Shown: piece by piece, positions 8,579 through 17,363 of the stretch
How the letters are laid out: the number at the start of each line of letters is the position of its first letter
How positions within the stretch are numbered: position 1 is the stretch's first letter
Assembly (NCBI RefSeq): GCF_036178145.1
Contig: NZ_CP108067.1
Location: 310,001-374,000 of the forward strand
Direction of reading: 5' to 3'
Length of the DNA stretch: 64,000 bases
DNA from: Streptomyces sp. NBC_00273
Lineage (GTDB): Bacteria; Actinomycetota; Actinomycetes; Streptomycetales; Streptomycetaceae
Program-made: the position numbers and the translations under genes
The notes under the pieces: model-generated
Database searches by the model: none
Seen by the model: the letters and a program-made list of their open reading frames with translations, nothing else
What the model was told of the DNA's origin: nothing

Positions 8579-9917
8579 ATGGCCGAATCACCGGTCGGCG
8601 GCGGGGCGGCGGGGCGGCGGGGCGGCGGGCATACCCGAACTGGACAGCGCCGCGGTCCTGCTCTACCGCTGGACCGTCGTCCACGAAAGCCTCACCCCCG
8701 CGGACCTGCCCCGGGCAGCGGCCGAGACCGGAATCGGCGAGCACGAGAGCCGGCAGGCGCTGGACTCCCTCCTCGACGCCTGCCTCCTCCAGGAACTCCC
8801 CGCCGCGCCCGGGGATCCCGGTATGCGCTGGCAGCCGGTGAGCCCGCAGGCTGCCGCGAGCCAACTGCTCTCCGACCGTGACTCCGCCCTCCGCGCCCAG
8901 GAGGAGTCCCTGCGCACCCAGCGCCGGCAGATCCAGGAGCAGCACGACGGGCTCGCGGCCCTCATGCCTGTCTACCTCCAGGCCCGCCAGCACGCCTTCC
9001 CCCAGGGCACCATCGACCACCTGCCCGACAAGTTCGCCGTCCGCACGCTGCTCACCGACGTCATCGACTCCTGCCGCAGCGAGGTCCTGGTCTCCAAGCA
9101 CGGCGGCTCCTTCCCCGCGGCCGCCCTGCGCGAGGCACTCCCGCGCGACCTGGCCCTACTCGCCCGCGGCATCCGCATGCGCAGCCTCTACCAGCACGCC
9201 ACCCGCTTCGGCCAGCCCACCCACACCCACGCCGAACATCTCGTCGCCGCCGGCGCCCAGTTCCGCACCCTGTCCGAAGTCCTCCCCCAGATGATCATCG
9301 TGGACCGGGCCCTGGCCCTGCTCCCCGCCCGGTCCAGCGGCGCCCTGATCATCCGCGAACCCGACCTCCTCGCGTACCTCCTGGACGTCTTCGAACGGGA
9401 CTGGGCCCAGGCCACGCCCTACGCGACGGGCCCCCAAGCCGCGCACGGCGTCTCCCAGACCATGAAGCAGACCATCCTCGTCATGCTCGCCAAGGGCCTG
9501 AAGGACGACACCATCGCCCGCCGCCTCGGCATCTCGCTGCGCACCTGCCGGCGACACGTCTCCGAACTCCTCGAGACCCTCGGCGCACACAGCCGTTTCG
9601 AAGCGGGCGTCATCGCCGAACGCCAGGGCCTCCTCACCCACCACCCGGCGCCCCCGCCCGCGCCCGTACCCCCGCCCGCAATCGAGGCCCCGGTGGCAGC
9701 CCCGCTGAACACCCGGGTGGACGCCGCCCACCCGGCCCCGGACACCGCCCGGTCTGGCCCGGCGGCCGAGTGCCTGGCCTGCAGCCAAGCCCTGCCGGCA
9801 CGGCCCCCAGGGCAGCCAACCGGACGACCGGCCCGCTACTGCTCCCCCAAGTGCCGCTCCCGCGCGTACCGTGCGCGAAGGCCCTCTGGAGACGCAACGA
9901 AACGGGCCGGCGCCTGA
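8579..9917 (+). CDS. LuxR-type regulator with TrmB-like N-terminus and zinc-finger tail; start out of frame across an 8-bp repeat
   Basis: The body of about 430 residues (from PELDSAAVLLYRWTVV) has a winged-helix/TrmB-like beginning (about 10-60), a coiled coil (about 85-115), a PLD-like central domain (FAVRTLLTDVIDSCRSEVLV), a LuxR helix-turn-helix (LAKGLKDDTIARRLGISLRT), a Pro-rich linker and a CxxC...CSPKC zinc ribbon ending in basic RSRAYRARR. The only ATG with a good ribosome site (AGGAGGGG, ATG 8579) is in another frame: four GGCGGCGG units (8597-8628) separate it from the body. Five or two units would restore one frame. The GTG at 8550 overlaps the ribosome site and is unlikely. It is either a phase-variable ON/OFF switch or a sequence error. 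Confidence 0.75.
8597..8628. repeat. Four tandem copies of GGCGGCGG
   Basis: Exact 8-bp units directly after the first six codons of the LuxR-type regulator. Because 8 is not a multiple of 3, a change in copy number shifts the downstream frame. Confidence 0.85.
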
Positions 9918-10067
9918 CGGACGTCACGAAACCCCCGCCCACGTGACGAAACTCCTGCCGGCGCGAGCGCGTCCTGCGTTCAGAGCGCACCGAGAATGAC
10001 GTACGCCGTTCATCGGGGCGGTGTGCTTCCCTCGTAGCGTGGAGTCTTGACCCGACAAGGAGTTGAG

Positions 10068-10190
10068 GTGGGGAAGCGCCGTATGGCTCCGCCCGGGCAC
10101 GGTCGCCGACACCATTCCAACACCAAGAGCCGACGCTACAAGCTCACCGCCGACCAGCACGCCGCGCCAAGCTCGGCGTCGACTGGGCGT
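10068..10190 (+). CDS. Possible truncated small basic protein
   Basis: GTG 10068 follows AAGGAGTTGAG. About 35 basic residues (GKRRMAPPGHGRRHHSNTKS...) have coding character before the frame runs into antisense sequence of a toxin-like fragment. Probably a gene start cut off at a rearrangement junction. No family recognised. Confidence 0.25.
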
Positions 10191-10279
10191 GACACGCCAC
10201 CTCGCCCGTCGTTGAGCTGGGACGTCAGCGAAGTGGAGGCCCCGGGACGTCGTGACCCCCGGGGCCTTCGCCTTGCAAT

Positions 10280-10450
10280 CCGGACGTCTTCACCTTCGGG
10301 GCCGTCGGGATCCCACTGGGTGAAGCCCCACGGGTCGGCCGCGGCAGCGTCGAGGAGGTCCCAGACCGTCTCTTCGGCGTGTTCGGGGAGTTCGGGGAGG
10401 ACCTTCGCGGCCGGTGTCGAAAGGCGGACCACGTACGGCTGCACGGTCAC
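10280..10450 (-). pseudogene. Truncated RelE/ParE-like toxin
   Basis: GTG 10450 begins TVQPYVVRLSTPAAKVLPEL, then HAEETVWDLLDAAAADPWGF and PEGEDVR. This is the N-terminal two thirds of the RelE-type toxin family found in Streptomyces, which are cytoplasmic mRNA endonucleases or gyrase inhibitors of about 85-95 residues. The beta-strand tail after GEDVR is missing and the frame continues as low-complexity sequence. A second minus-strand fragment lies directly upstream. The toxin is therefore probably inactive. Confidence 0.5.
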
Positions 10451-10600
10451 CGGCACCGCCGGCCGCGGAGCTCGGCCATGTGCACGAACCCGGTCTCGTC
10501 GAACTCGGAGATCGTGAAGGCGACGAACGCATCGACCGCGGGGGCGGAGGCGAGACGGGCCTGCCAGACATGGACGACCTCGTAGAGGGTGTTTAGGGCC
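10451..10600 (-). pseudogene. Fragment of gene upstream of the toxin
   Basis: On the minus strand the frame reads LNTLYEVVHVWQARLASAPA then FVAFTISEFDETGFVHMAEL, with strong coding character, and runs almost to the toxin start. It has no start codon because the IS5 element begins at about 10600. It could be the antitoxin or an unrelated partner; I do not recognise it. Confidence 0.35.
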
Positions 10601-10644
10601 TGTCCGACGGATCATGTGACCTGTCCCGGGTTCAAGTCGTTGGC

Positions 10645-11537
10645 ATGTTCATGGGGCGGGGAGATCTCACGAATGAGGAATGGTTGCGGCTGAAGCAGCT
10701 TCTGCCGAAGTGCGGGCAGTGGGGCGGGCGTTGGGAGAGTCATCGCAGGGTGATCATCGGGATTCTCTTCCGACAGCGCACCGGGGTGCCGTGGCGGGGT
10801 CTGCCTGCGCGTTTCGGCAAGTGGAAGACCGTGTACGAGCGGCACAGGCGCTGGTCTGCGGACGGCATGTGGGACAGGATCTTCAAGGCCGTCCTGGCCG
10901 ACGCGGACGCACGGGCTGCATCGACTGGTCGATGGTGAGCGTGGATTCAACGTCCTGCCGCGCTCACCAGAACGCCGCCGGAGCACACAAGAAGCTACCC
11001 CGGGTTCCGGGAAGACAGACGCCCCGGCAGCACCGCCCCGATGAGGGGCTCGGACGCTCCCGGGGCGGGCTGACCTGCAAGATTCATCTGCTTGGTGAGG
11101 GGGGTTGCCGGCCTCTCGCCTTCCTCATCACGCCAGGTCAGTGGGGCGACGCACCGCAGCTCGTTCCCGTGATGGAGCGTGTCCGTGTCGCCCGCCCGGA
11201 CGGTGGGCGCCCCCGGACCCGGCCCGATCATCTCGGCGGTGACAAGGCGTATTCATCCCGGCGGAACCGCCGCTACCTGCGCCGACGCCAGATCAAGCAC
11301 ACCATCCCCGAACCGAAGAACCAGCGGGCCAACCGCCAGCGCCGCGGCAGCAGGGGCGGCCGGCCCACCGGCTTCGACACGACGATCTACAAGCGCAGGA
11401 ACGAAGTGGAACGCACCATCAACGCGCTCAAGAACTCCCGGGCGGTCGCGACGAGATACGACAAGAGGGCCTACATCTTTCACGGCAGCGTCACCGTCGC
11501 AGCCATTCGGCTCTGGCTCCGGTCCCTATCGGAGTGA
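10645..11537 (+). CDS. IS5-family transposase (IS427-like), frame-disrupted
   Basis: ORF A (10645-10938) carries DLTNEEWLRLKQLLPKCGQW and YERHRRWSADGMWDRIFKAV. ORF B, in the -1 frame, continues from about 10920 with DWSMVSVDSTSCRAHQ (first Asp), RSRGGLTCKIHLL, DHLGGDKAYSSR (second Asp) and RRNEVERTINALKNSR (Glu). All three DDE positions are present. The junction near 10915-10925 has no slippery run, so I read it as an indel rather than programmed slippage. The terminal inverted repeat was not found at the right end. Confidence 0.75.
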
Positions 11538-11552
11538 AGGAGCTGGCACCCG

Positions 11553-11852
11553 TCACGAGAAAATCGCGTGCACCTGATCGACCGCTTCGGGTCCGTAGCC
11601 AACCGTGCCCACGGGGACTGCGCCGTTGATCGCCTCGATCACACGCCCGGCCCATACCGGCCCGAATCCCCCGCACAGTTCAATCAGCTGCACGCCCTCG
11701 CCCACCAGACGCCGCGCGGCCTCGATGCCCTCCTCGGGCTTCTCCACCCCGACGAACACACTGCGGCACGTACCCGTGTCCACGACGCTGACATCGCCAC
11801 CTGCCGCGCTGCCGTCCGCCGTGTAGATGAAACCCCAGTGAGTGAGCGCCAT
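11553..11852 (-). CDS. DUF6506 family protein
   Basis: 99 residues from ATG 11852 behind a perfect AGGAGG. The sequence MALTHWGFIYTA at the start and VQLIELCGGFGPVWAGRVIE with GYGPEAVDQVHAIF at the end are the hallmarks of DUF6506, a small single-domain family of unknown function in actinobacteria and proteobacteria, at full length. It is a soluble alpha/beta protein. Its 3' end lies about 15 bases from the end of the IS5 transposase frame. Its upstream neighbour was lost to another IS insertion at about 12021. Confidence 0.85.
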   Translation of the reverse strand: MALTHWGFIYTADGSAAGGDVSVVDTGTCRSVFVGVEKPEEGIEAARRLVGEGVQLIELCGGFGPVWAGRVIEAINGAVPVGTVGYGPEAVDQVHAIFS

Positions 11853-12021
11853 ACGTATCGACCTCCTGTGATCGTCAGAGCCACCAGCCAAGCAGAGCCA
11901 GGGCGGGAATGGCCTGGAACGGAGACAAGCCGTGAGTGATCTACGCCGCACTCCCGATGCCCGCACCGTCCAAGTACAGCAACACGGCCCGCTAGCGCAT
12001 GATCCGCCGGACAGCTCCTAA

Positions 12022-12906
12022 GAGGTCCTAACAAAGGCGTTGGACGTGGCGGTGGGTGATGAGGCAGGTGGCGAGGCCGAGGAAGGCCTCGTGGATGTCG
12101 TCGCGTCGTTCCCATCGGATCCGTAGCCGGCGGAAGCCGTGAAGCCAGGCGATGGTCCGTTCCACGACCCACCGGTAGAGGCCGAGGCCGGAGCCGTGTG
12201 GGACTCCGCGGCGGGCAATCACGGGTTTGACGCCGAGCGCCCAGACCAGGCGGCGGTACTTGTCGTGGTCGTAGCCGCGGTCGGCCAGAACACTGTCCGG
12301 GCGTCTGTGGGGCCGGCCGACGAGGCCGGCGACCGACGGGATCTTGTTCAGCAGCGGCATCAGCTGAGTGACGTCGTTGCGGTTCCCGCCCGTCAGCGAG
12401 ACAGCCAGCGGGATGCCCTGCCCGTCAACGATCAGGTGGTGCTTGCTACCCGGCCGAGCGCGGTCGACCGGGCTCGGACCGCTTTTGGGCCCCGCCGAGC
12501 GGCCCTGACATGGGAGGAGTCGATCACCGCCCGCGACCAGTCCAGCTTCCTTGCGACCCGCAGCTTCTTCAACAGCACCAGGTGCAGTTGGTCCCACACA
12601 CCTGCCTCGTTCCACGCGGCCAGACGCCGCCAGCAGGTCATCCCGGAACCGAACCCTAGCTCCTGCGGCAGGTACTCCCACTGGATCCCGGTATGCAGCA
12701 CGAACAGGATCCCGCAGAGTACCTGCCGGTCCGGCACCCGCGGACGGCCCTCCACCCGCTTCGGCGCCGGATCCGGAAGCAACGGCTCGACGAGCGACCA
12801 CAATTCATCCGACACGATCCACGGCCGTGACTGGCGTTTCCCCACGACCAGACCAACGACCACCCGAACCGAAAGTCACATGATCAACAACTTCTGTTAG
12901 GGCCTC
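12022..12906 (-). mobile_element. IS5-family element (IS1031/ISL2-like), 885 bp
   Basis: Ends are GAGGTCCTAACA (12022-12033) and its inverted copy GAGGCCCTAACA (12895-12906 on the other strand), one mismatch. TAA flanks both sides (12019-12021 and 12907-12909), a typical TNA target duplication for this group. The element sits just before an IS30 remnant. Confidence 0.75.
12028..12863 (-). CDS. IS5-family transposase with probable programmed -1 frameshift
   Basis: ORF A (12863 down to about 12475) begins KRQSRPWIVSDELWSLVEPL and ends after IDSSHVRAARRGPK. ORF B continues with GPSPVDRARPGSKHHLIVDG, LADRGYDHDKYRRL and ERTIAWLHGFRRLRIRWERR. The overlap contains CCCAAAAGCGG, on which a -1 slip joins ARRGPK to SGPSPVD exactly, as in many IS5 elements. 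Combined length is about 275 residues with all DDE residues. Probably an intact mobile copy. Confidence 0.8.
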
Positions 12907-12912
12907 TAAGGG

Positions 12913-13071
12913 CAGCAGCCTGTCCGGCCACACCCGGGACCACCTCGACGCAGTCGCTGCCGAACTCAACAGCCGCCCACGCAAGACGCTCGGCTGGGAA
13001 ACCCCAGCCGAGCGCCTGTCTAAACTGCTCGCCACCACACGTCGGTGATCACGTGTTGCAACGACCCCTGG
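12913..13071 (+). pseudogene. IS30-family transposase 3' end, copy 1
   Basis: Encodes AAELNSRPRKTLGWETPAER then SKLLATTRR and stop (13046-13048), the invariant C-terminus of IS30 transposases, followed by the IS right end (GTTGCAACGACCCCTGG). The 159 bases match 16181-16339 with one difference, and both copies begin at the same base. Confidence 0.8.
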
Positions 13072-13418
13072 GATTCGCCTATGAGCTGGACCTTCGCCGT
13101 GGAGCGGGCGACGGGAATCGAACCCGCGCTCTGAGCTTGGGAATCACCGGGCCGACACGGAGGGGTTGACGCTGACCAACGCAAACGGCCTCTGGTGATT
13201 AATCGCGAGGCGTCTCACTTGACTGCTCTTGACCACTGGGATCCGCTCTTTCTGGCACGGATGCGGCACGGGCTTCCATCGGCTCTGACGGGTCGCGTCA
13301 CCGACCCCGCACCCGACAACACTGTCACCCGAATGGCCCACCATAACGTGCCACCCACATGGGTGAAGATCAAGCTGGCTAGTGCCCCAACCGAGGCAAT
13401 CTGTGAAAGGAGAACCAA
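13072..13418. other. Intergenic region holding a tRNA fragment
   Basis: Apart from the tRNA-Gly 3' half (13100-13146) no gene is supported. The open frames here lack ribosome sites and coding character. Confidence 0.45.
13100..13146 (-). tRNA. 3' half of tRNA-Gly (CCC), probable attachment-site remnant
   Basis: Read on the minus strand: the anticodon loop TTCCCAA (anticodon CCC), a 3' anticodon arm, a T-arm GCGGGTTCGATTCCCG-like loop, and the acceptor strand CGCCCGCTCCA with encoded CCA. The 5' half is absent, since upstream bases cannot form the anticodon stem. A tRNA 3' half on its own is the usual product of integration by a tyrosine recombinase into a tRNA gene, so this is read as attL or attR of a lost or decayed element. 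Confidence 0.6.
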
Positions 13419-13637
13419 ATGCGCATTCGACGAATCCTCGCCGCGGTCTTCGCCACGGCAGCCCTCGCCGGACTCGGCCTCACAGGCGCCGCCCCCGCCA
13501 CCGCCGCCGCCGGCAGCGTCACCCCGGCCAGCGTCACCCCGGGTGAGTGCACGGACAACGGCGGAACGATCGATCGGTCGACGCCCGTGCTCCCGACCTG
13601 CAGGGGCGGCATGTACGACGGGCAGACGGTCGACTAA
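13419..13637 (+). CDS. Small secreted protein
   Basis: 72 residues. ATG 13419 is preceded by GAAAGGAGAACCAA, a strong ribosome site. Residues 1-31 form a signal peptide (RIRRILAAVFATAALAGLGL ... ATAAA). The mature part of about 40 residues is Thr/Ser-rich with two cysteines (PGECTDNGGTIDRS and LPTCRGG), likely one disulfide. No family recognised. It stands alone between a tRNA fragment and an IS element. Confidence 0.65.
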   Translation: MRIRRILAAVFATAALAGLGLTGAAPATAAAGSVTPASVTPGECTDNGGTIDRSTPVLPTCRGGMYDGQTVD

Positions 13638-13743
13638 ACCCCACTAGGCCCGTTGCGAAAGTGGATCGGCGCCCCGCAGCCACGCGTTGCGGGGCGACTC
13701 CCTCGCGAGCGTTCTCCCTCGGCTGACGGCTCAACGTACCTAG

Positions 13744-14652
13744 GCGGTGTCTTCAAAGGGGTCTGAGCCAGAGGAACAGGGACGCGATGGTGACGGCTGC
13801 CTGGTAGGACTCGCGGGTTTTGTCATAGCGAGTGGCGATCGCGCGGTACTGCTTGAGGCGGTTGAAGCAGCGTTCGACGACGTTGCGTTTCTTGTAGAGC
13901 TGTTTGTCGAAGGCAGGTGGTCTGCCTCCGTCGCGGCCGCGGCGGGATCGGTTGGCCCGCTGGTCCCGGCGTTCGGGGATGGTGTGGCCGATCCCGCGTT
14001 TACGCAGGTAGGCGCGTATCTTGCGGGAGCTGTAGCCCTTGTCGCCCAGGACGTGGTCCGGGCGGGTTCGGGGCCGCCCGGGCCCGGCCCGGCGGACCTT
14101 GATGGTGTCCATGACCTCTTCGAAGCGGGTGCAGTCGGCGGCGTTGCCGCCGGTGAGGACGAAGCCGAGCGGCCGGCCGCGGCCGTCGCAGGCCAGGTGG
14201 ATTTTCGTGGTCAGTCCGCCTCGGGATCGTCCGAGGGCGTGATCACATATTTCGTCCCCCTGCCCTGCCCCTTTTTGCGGGCGCCCGCAGCATGCTGATG
14301 GGCCCGCGTGACCGTGGAGTCGACCGACACCAGCCAGTCGATGTCACCGGTCGCGTCCTTCTCCGCCTGGACCGCGGCCAGCATCCGCGTGAACGTCCCG
14401 TCCAGCGCCCACCTGCGAAAACGGGTGTACAGAGTCCTCCAGGGCCCGTACCGTGCCGGCACATCACGCCACGCCGACCCCGTCCGCAGCTTCCACACGA
14501 TCCCGTTCAGGACCCGCCGGTCGTCCAACCTCGGCCGCCCCGAGGACGACCGCGGCAACAGCCCGGACAGCGCTTCCCACTCCACATCCGTCAGCTCATG
14601 ACGACGCACCATGCCGACATGATCCCCCATCAGAACCATTTGAAGACACGGC
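13744..14652 (-). mobile_element. IS5-family element (IS427-like), 909 bp
   Basis: Ends GCGGTGTCTTCAAA and, inverted, GCCGTGTCTTCAAA (one mismatch). CTAG flanks both sides (13740-13743 and 14653-14656). The right CTAG is shared with the adjacent IS701 element. Confidence 0.85.
13753..14639 (-). CDS. IS5-family (IS427-like) transposase, programmed -1 frameshift
   Basis: ORF A (14639 to about 14211) runs from MVRRHELTDVEWEALSGLLP through GDIDWLVSVDSTVTRAHQHA to ARKKGQ. The frame then slips by -1 on CAAAAAGGGG (near 14275), giving QKGAGQGDEICDHALGRSRG and then ORF B (DHVLGDKGYSSRKIRAYLRK, NVVERCFNRLKQYRAIATRY, end LWLRPL). Total about 270 residues with intact DDE. The same A-run slip site occurs in the related copy at 19204-20063. 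Likely functional. Confidence 0.85.
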
Positions 14653-14656
14653 CTAG

Positions 14657-16057
14657 TACTGCAACGGTGTTTGCAGTGATGGTTTGTTGGGTTCTGGTGG
14701 TGTGTGGCCGTGTCGTTTGTAGTGGCTGAGGCGGGCTTGGAACTGTCGTCTGCGGCGCCAGTTTGACCAGTGCAGGACGTGCTCGATGGGTGCTGGGCGG
14801 CGGTGGGTGAGGCGGTGGATCAGGCGTCGGAGTTCGGGGAGGGTGAGGGGTATGAGCTGGGAGGATCCGTTTCTGCTTTCCCTGTGTCAGCCTTGCGGGC
14901 CTTCAGGACGGTGAGGCAGGCGTGGGCGGCCATCGCGAGGGTCATGTGGCGGTGCCAGCCGTCGTAACGGCGGACCTGGTAGTCGTCCAGGCCGCACTCC
15001 TGTTTCGCACTCTGGAAGCATTCCTCGACCGCCCACCGGCTTCCCGCGACACGGATGAGGTCGTCGAGTGTGGTTTCGGCTGGGCAGTAGGCGATGTAGT
15101 AGGAGATCTCCTCGGGCCGGCGGATGCTTCGGCGGGCGATCACCCAGTGCTTGCGGTCCTTGCGGTGCCAGGGCCGGACCTCCACCCTGGCCCAGTCGTA
15201 GGTCCTCGGGCCGTGGGCGCCGTCGCCGCAGGAACGGCGTTTCCATTTCTGCCGGGGCAGCCCGGGAAACAGGTCGTGGACGGGATGGTCCAGGGCCCAG
15301 CGGGAAACGACGGTGTCATGCCGGGTGGTGGCCATGACGTGGAAGACATCCGCCCGCTCGAGCTCGGTGCGCCAGCCTTTGGAGAAGCCGTAGGCGGCGT
15401 CCGCGGTCACCCAGCGGAACGGGATCTTCTCGGCGATCGCCCGGCGGACCATGGCCTTGGCCATCACCACCTTCGTCTCGAAGGCGATGGCGTCATCGAT
15501 GCCGGCGGCCCGGCACCGTTCCCGATCGTCCGTCCATGACGTGGGCAGATACAGACGCCGGTCGATCAACGTGCGGCCCCGGCCGCTGGCATAGGCGAGG
15601 AATACCCCGATCTGGGAGTTCTCCGTCCGACCGGCGGTTCCGGAGTACTGGCGCTGGACCCCGGCCGAGCGGACACCCTTCTTTAGGAACCCGGTGTCGT
15701 CCACGATCAGCACCGCCTCCGGATCGCCGAGGTGCTCGACGACGTAGACCCGCACGTCGTCCAGGACCTCGTCCGCGTCCCAGTCGATCCGGTTCAGTAA
15801 CCGGTGGATTCGATCTGGACCCGCATGCCCCGCTTCCTCCGCGAGCGTCCAACCGTTTTTCCGCTCCAACGGAGCTATCAGCCCCTGCATATAGGCAAGA
15901 GCCGACTCCCGCGGCTCTGACCTGGAGAAACGGTGCACAAACCGCTCATGCAAAGCCTTCAGTTCACCAGCCCACAACCGGGCATCAGCAAGTTCCCCAC
16001 CCATGAACTGACAAACGATCCACCTGCCCAACCGTCACGGCAAACACCGTTGCAGTA
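14657..16057 (-). mobile_element. IS701-family element, 1401 bp, complete
   Basis: Perfect terminal inverted repeats (TACTGCAACGGTGTTTGC and its complement) with CTAG on both sides (14653-14656, 16058-16061), the YTAR target of IS701. It lies in tandem with the preceding IS5 element, sharing one CTAG. Confidence 0.9.
14820..16004 (-). CDS. IS701-family transposase
   Basis: 394 residues from ATG 16004; a TTG at 16031 would add nine. It opens GGELADARLWAGELKALHER. The DDE_5 core is visible as EAVLIVDDTGFLKKGVRSAG (first Asp), PFRWVTADAAYGFSKGWR (second Asp) and VAGSRWAVEECFQSAKQECG (Glu), with the typical GRTENSQIGVFLAYAS block between. Length is normal for the family. No frame disruption, so the element should be active. 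A solo end of the same element occurs at 42931-43075. Confidence 0.95.
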   Translation of the reverse strand: MGGELADARLWAGELKALHERFVHRFSRSEPRESALAYMQGLIAPLERKNGWTLAEEAGHAGPDRIHRLLNRIDWDADEVLDDVRVYVVEHLGDPEAVLIVDDTGFLKKGVRSAGVQRQYSGTAGRTENSQIGVFLAYASGRGRTLIDRRLYLPTSWTDDRERCRAAGIDDAIAFETKVVMAKAMVRRAIAEKIPFRWVTADAAYGFSKGWRTELERADVFHVMATTRHDTVVSRWALDHPVHDLFPGLPRQKWKRRSCGDGAHGPRTYDWARVEVRPWHRKDRKHWVIARRSIRRPEEISYYIAYCPAETTLDDLIRVAGSRWAVEECFQSAKQECGLDDYQVRRYDGWHRHMTLAMAAHACLTVLKARKADTGKAETDPPSSYPSPSPNSDA

Positions 16058-16180
16058 CTAGGAGGCGTGACGATCGCACACGGGCCCGATGAGGTCGGCG
16101 GGAGCGGCTTTGGGCTGGAGCTGCCATGAGGCGAGAGATAGGGGCCCGTACGCTGGTCGCGAATCGGGCAGCCTCTAGGA

Positions 16181-16339
16181 CAGCAGCCTGTCCGGCCACA
16201 CCCGGGACCACCTCGACGCAGTCGCTGCCGAACTCAACAGCCGCCCACGCAAGGCGCTCGGCTGGGAAACCCCAGCCGAGCGCCTGTCTAAACTGCTCGC
16301 CACCACACGTCGGTGATCACGTGTTGCAACGACCCCTGG
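16181..16339 (+). pseudogene. IS30-family transposase 3' end, copy 2
   Basis: Same 159-base block as 12913-13071 with one substitution (Lys-Ala versus Lys-Thr in RPRKTLGW). It ends with the same IS right end. Preceded by GCCTCTAG, which resembles the GCCTCTAA before copy 1. Confidence 0.8.
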
Positions 16340-16630
16340 AATTCGGAGCGCCGACAACGACGAGGGACCCGTGCGGCACAGTTCTGCAGCCCGCGCCCCG
16401 GGGCGACCCGGGCACACGATGCCTCCAGTTGCCTCGCATTCGCGCAGGTCAGAGAGCTGCCGCGAATTTCGGCTCAGGCATTTCAAAAATTCTTCAAATC
16501 ACGTGTGACATTCGCAGGTTCCCGCCGCACATCAGCCCCTACAAGAGGCGACTGCTCATGGCCGCACGCGACACCTTGCCGGGTGGGGGAAGAGAGTAAG
16601 GGGCCCCGACCGGCCGGGGGGGGAGGGCCA

Positions 16631-16651
16631 GGTCGGGGCCGCGCCCCGACC
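16631..16651. terminator. GC-rich hairpin
   Basis: Perfect 9-bp stem GGTCGGGGC / GCCCCGACC around CGC. It is placed downstream of the minus-strand gene at 16863-17138 and could end its transcript. Confidence 0.4.
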
Positions 16652-16862
16652 GGCGGGGGGTGCCGGGCGGAGCGGTCAAGGGGTGGGGCGGGAAAGGGTG
16701 TCGCCTCACGGCGGAGGGCTCTGCAGGGCTTCAGCCGAACGATCTTCCCCACAGGCACAGGTCGGGCTCGGGGACACAGTGCCCTTCCCGCATCCCACAC
16801 GTGGATGAACGGTCAACCAAACCGGAATGTTCCCTCCGATAAGAGGTATACCGCCGCCCCGG

Positions 16863-17138
16863 TCAGAAGATGACGGGAACACGCAGGCCGAGAGCAACCG
16901 CCGCGCGCCGGCACCCCGCGCGTACGGCAGCCAGCTCAGCCCGCGCATCCGTCTCCGGCCGCCCGCCGGCGGCCTCGAGGGCCCTGGCGGCCGCCGTGTG
17001 CAGCTCGGCCCGCACAGTCGCGCCGTCGCCGGGGAGCACCGTGACCTCGGCAGCGTCCGCGACCGCACCGACCAGCCGCACAACCTCCGCCGGCCCGGAC
17101 ACCGACCGGTGAACATGGACACCGAGCACCCCGGGCAC
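16863..17138 (-). CDS. Hypothetical protein
   Basis: 91 residues from GTG 17138. The frame has consistent GC third positions and an amphipathic composition: VHVHRSVSGPAEVVRLVGAV, then DGATVRAELHTAAARALEAA, then AELAAVRAGCRRAAVALGLR. It is soluble and has no signal peptide. There is no clear ribosome site, so the start is uncertain and the protein may be an N-terminally shortened remnant. No family recognised. Overlapping frames on both strands look like shadows. Confidence 0.4.
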   Translation of the reverse strand: MPGVLGVHVHRSVSGPAEVVRLVGAVADAAEVTVLPGDGATVRAELHTAAARALEAAGGRPETDARAELAAVRAGCRRAAVALGLRVPVIF

Positions 17139-17363
17139 CCACCCGGCGAGGGCCCCCGGATGTCCTCACACAACCCATCGACACCCGTGTGTGGGCCCTC
17201 GGGCGCGATACCGGCGCTCATCTCCCCATGGTCGCCGCCACCACCGACATCCCACTTCGGTGCCGCCGCCGGCCCAGCAGTGCGGGCCGTCGCCCGATGA
17301 GGCGACGGCCCGTGCGGTCATGTCAGCAGGACCCGACATCGTGCGGGGCCTGCGGTCGCGGTC

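Larger units (their letters stand above)
16058..16862. other. Non-coding region with IS30 remnant and hairpin
   Basis: Besides the IS30 remnant (16181-16339) and a hairpin (16631-16651) no gene is supported. An AT-richer patch at 16470-16510 (TTTCAAAAATTCTTCAAATC) stands out from the GC-rich surroundings and may be a promoter or junction. Confidence 0.4.

Noticed and set aside
14211..14639. IS5-family ORF A as an independent gene or pseudogene
   Set aside because: The A-run slip site joins it exactly to ORF B, so it is one transposase with programmed frameshifting.
16863..17300. Several overlapping Arg/Pro-rich frames on both strands
   Set aside because: Only the 91-residue minus frame shows plausible protein composition; the others are GC shadows.
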